The notes under the pieces: generated by a model | Seen by the model: the letters and a program-made list of their open reading frames with translations, nothing else | Databases searched by the model: none | What the model was told of the DNA's origin: nothing | Program-made: the position numbers and the translations under genes | Assembly: GCA_020091685.1 (NCBI GenBank) | Contig: CM034604.1 | Location: 713,828-777,827 of the forward strand | Direction: 5' to 3' | Source: Lutjanus erythropterus | Taxonomy: Eukaryota; Chordata; Actinopteri; Lutjaniformes; Lutjanidae | DNA length: 64,000 nucleotides | Part shown: piece after piece, positions 63,541-64,000 of the stretch | Position numbering within the stretch: the first letter of the stretch is position 1 | Layout of the letters: each line of letters begins with the position of its first letter

Positions 63541-64000
63541 GCTTGTTCATACAGGTGCTGAAATAAAAACCAACAAGTAACACTACACACACACACTGCT
63601 CAAGCACGTGGTGTGAACCAACCATTAGGCAGGAAGCAAAGGGAGAGAGACTGAATGATGCATAACACACAGCAGTGCCCCTGTCATGCCAAGTTGCCAA
63701 TTATGCAAGGTCAAAAGATTTGGGAACATGACCTACAGCAACTCAGAGCTGTTCAACACTGGCCTGTCCCAAGAGAGATGTGCTGCATTGGGAAACACAG
63801 CTTTTGTAAGCCTATAAAGGCTAAACTTGAGTGGAGTTTGGCATGAGCCTCAATATGGCTTCAGTTTTATAATTCTGCTTCAGAAGCACATTGACCTACT
63901 GCTGCTGAGAAAGGTAATTCTTTGCCAAAAGAAAACAAAAGAAAAAAAAATGAAACAGAAAAGCAGATGATGAACTTGGCATGTAAACAATAAAAAGTCA
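63541..64000. other. Non-coding end of window
   Basis: No gene or repeat recognised; the 63-codon frame at 63,655-63,846 has no domain. Confidence 0.5.

Noticed and set aside
1-64000. tRNA, rRNA, CRISPR array or bacterial operon
   Set aside because: None seen; the tRNA-like segments at 5.1, 62.9 and 63.4 kb are SINE heads with degenerate boxes, and gene structure is vertebrate.

Overview
This window is vertebrate genomic DNA, almost certainly from a spiny-rayed (percomorph) teleost fish. The evidence is interrupted genes with canonical GT/AG introns, a fish-like TREK-2 channel and EP2 receptor, Tc1-like, hAT and BEL/Pao elements, many interspersed repeats I recognise from percomorph genomes, and an AT-rich non-coding background. 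There is no prokaryotic organisation. Only two host protein-coding genes can be supported, both on the + strand.

Layout. Positions 1-13,326 hold no exon I can recognise and are probably upstream intron of KCNK10; they carry a TIR element (2.4-3.0 kb), several repeat relics and a Tc1-like transposon (7,992-9,222). KCNK10 (TREK-2, a two-pore-domain K+ channel) occupies 13,327-25,985 as five exons encoding the last 430 residues; the N-terminus and first membrane helix are not in the window. A repeat-rich intergenic block (26-42.9 kb) holds two long palindromic foldback elements, MITE copies, nested insertions and a second decayed Tc1-like element (41.0-42.0 kb). A two-exon prostaglandin E2 receptor EP2 gene (PTGER2-like, 339 aa) lies at 42,895-47,409. 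From 47.4 to 64 kb there is no recognisable host gene, but three well-bounded mobile elements: a non-autonomous hAT transposon with 8-bp target duplication (51,547-52,677), a 7.55-kb BEL/Pao LTR retrotransposon on the minus strand (52,864-60,415), and a solo-LTR-like insertion with 6-bp target duplication (61,425-62,042) inside an older repeat.

How the genes relate. KCNK10 and the EP2 receptor share orientation but are about 17 kb apart and there is no sign of co-transcription. From established knowledge, EP2 couples to Gs/cAMP and TREK channels are inhibited by PKA at a C-terminal serine that is visible here, so a functional link is conceivable, but nothing in the DNA shows one.

No new multi-gene system was found. 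The most interesting items are an unusual Ile in the second selectivity filter of the channel (GIGD instead of the family's GFGD), a young and nearly complete BEL/Pao element whose few lesions can be located, and the nested, precisely bounded hAT and solo-LTR insertions. Repeat family names come from recognition by eye, not from a database search; boundaries of old repeats are approximate.
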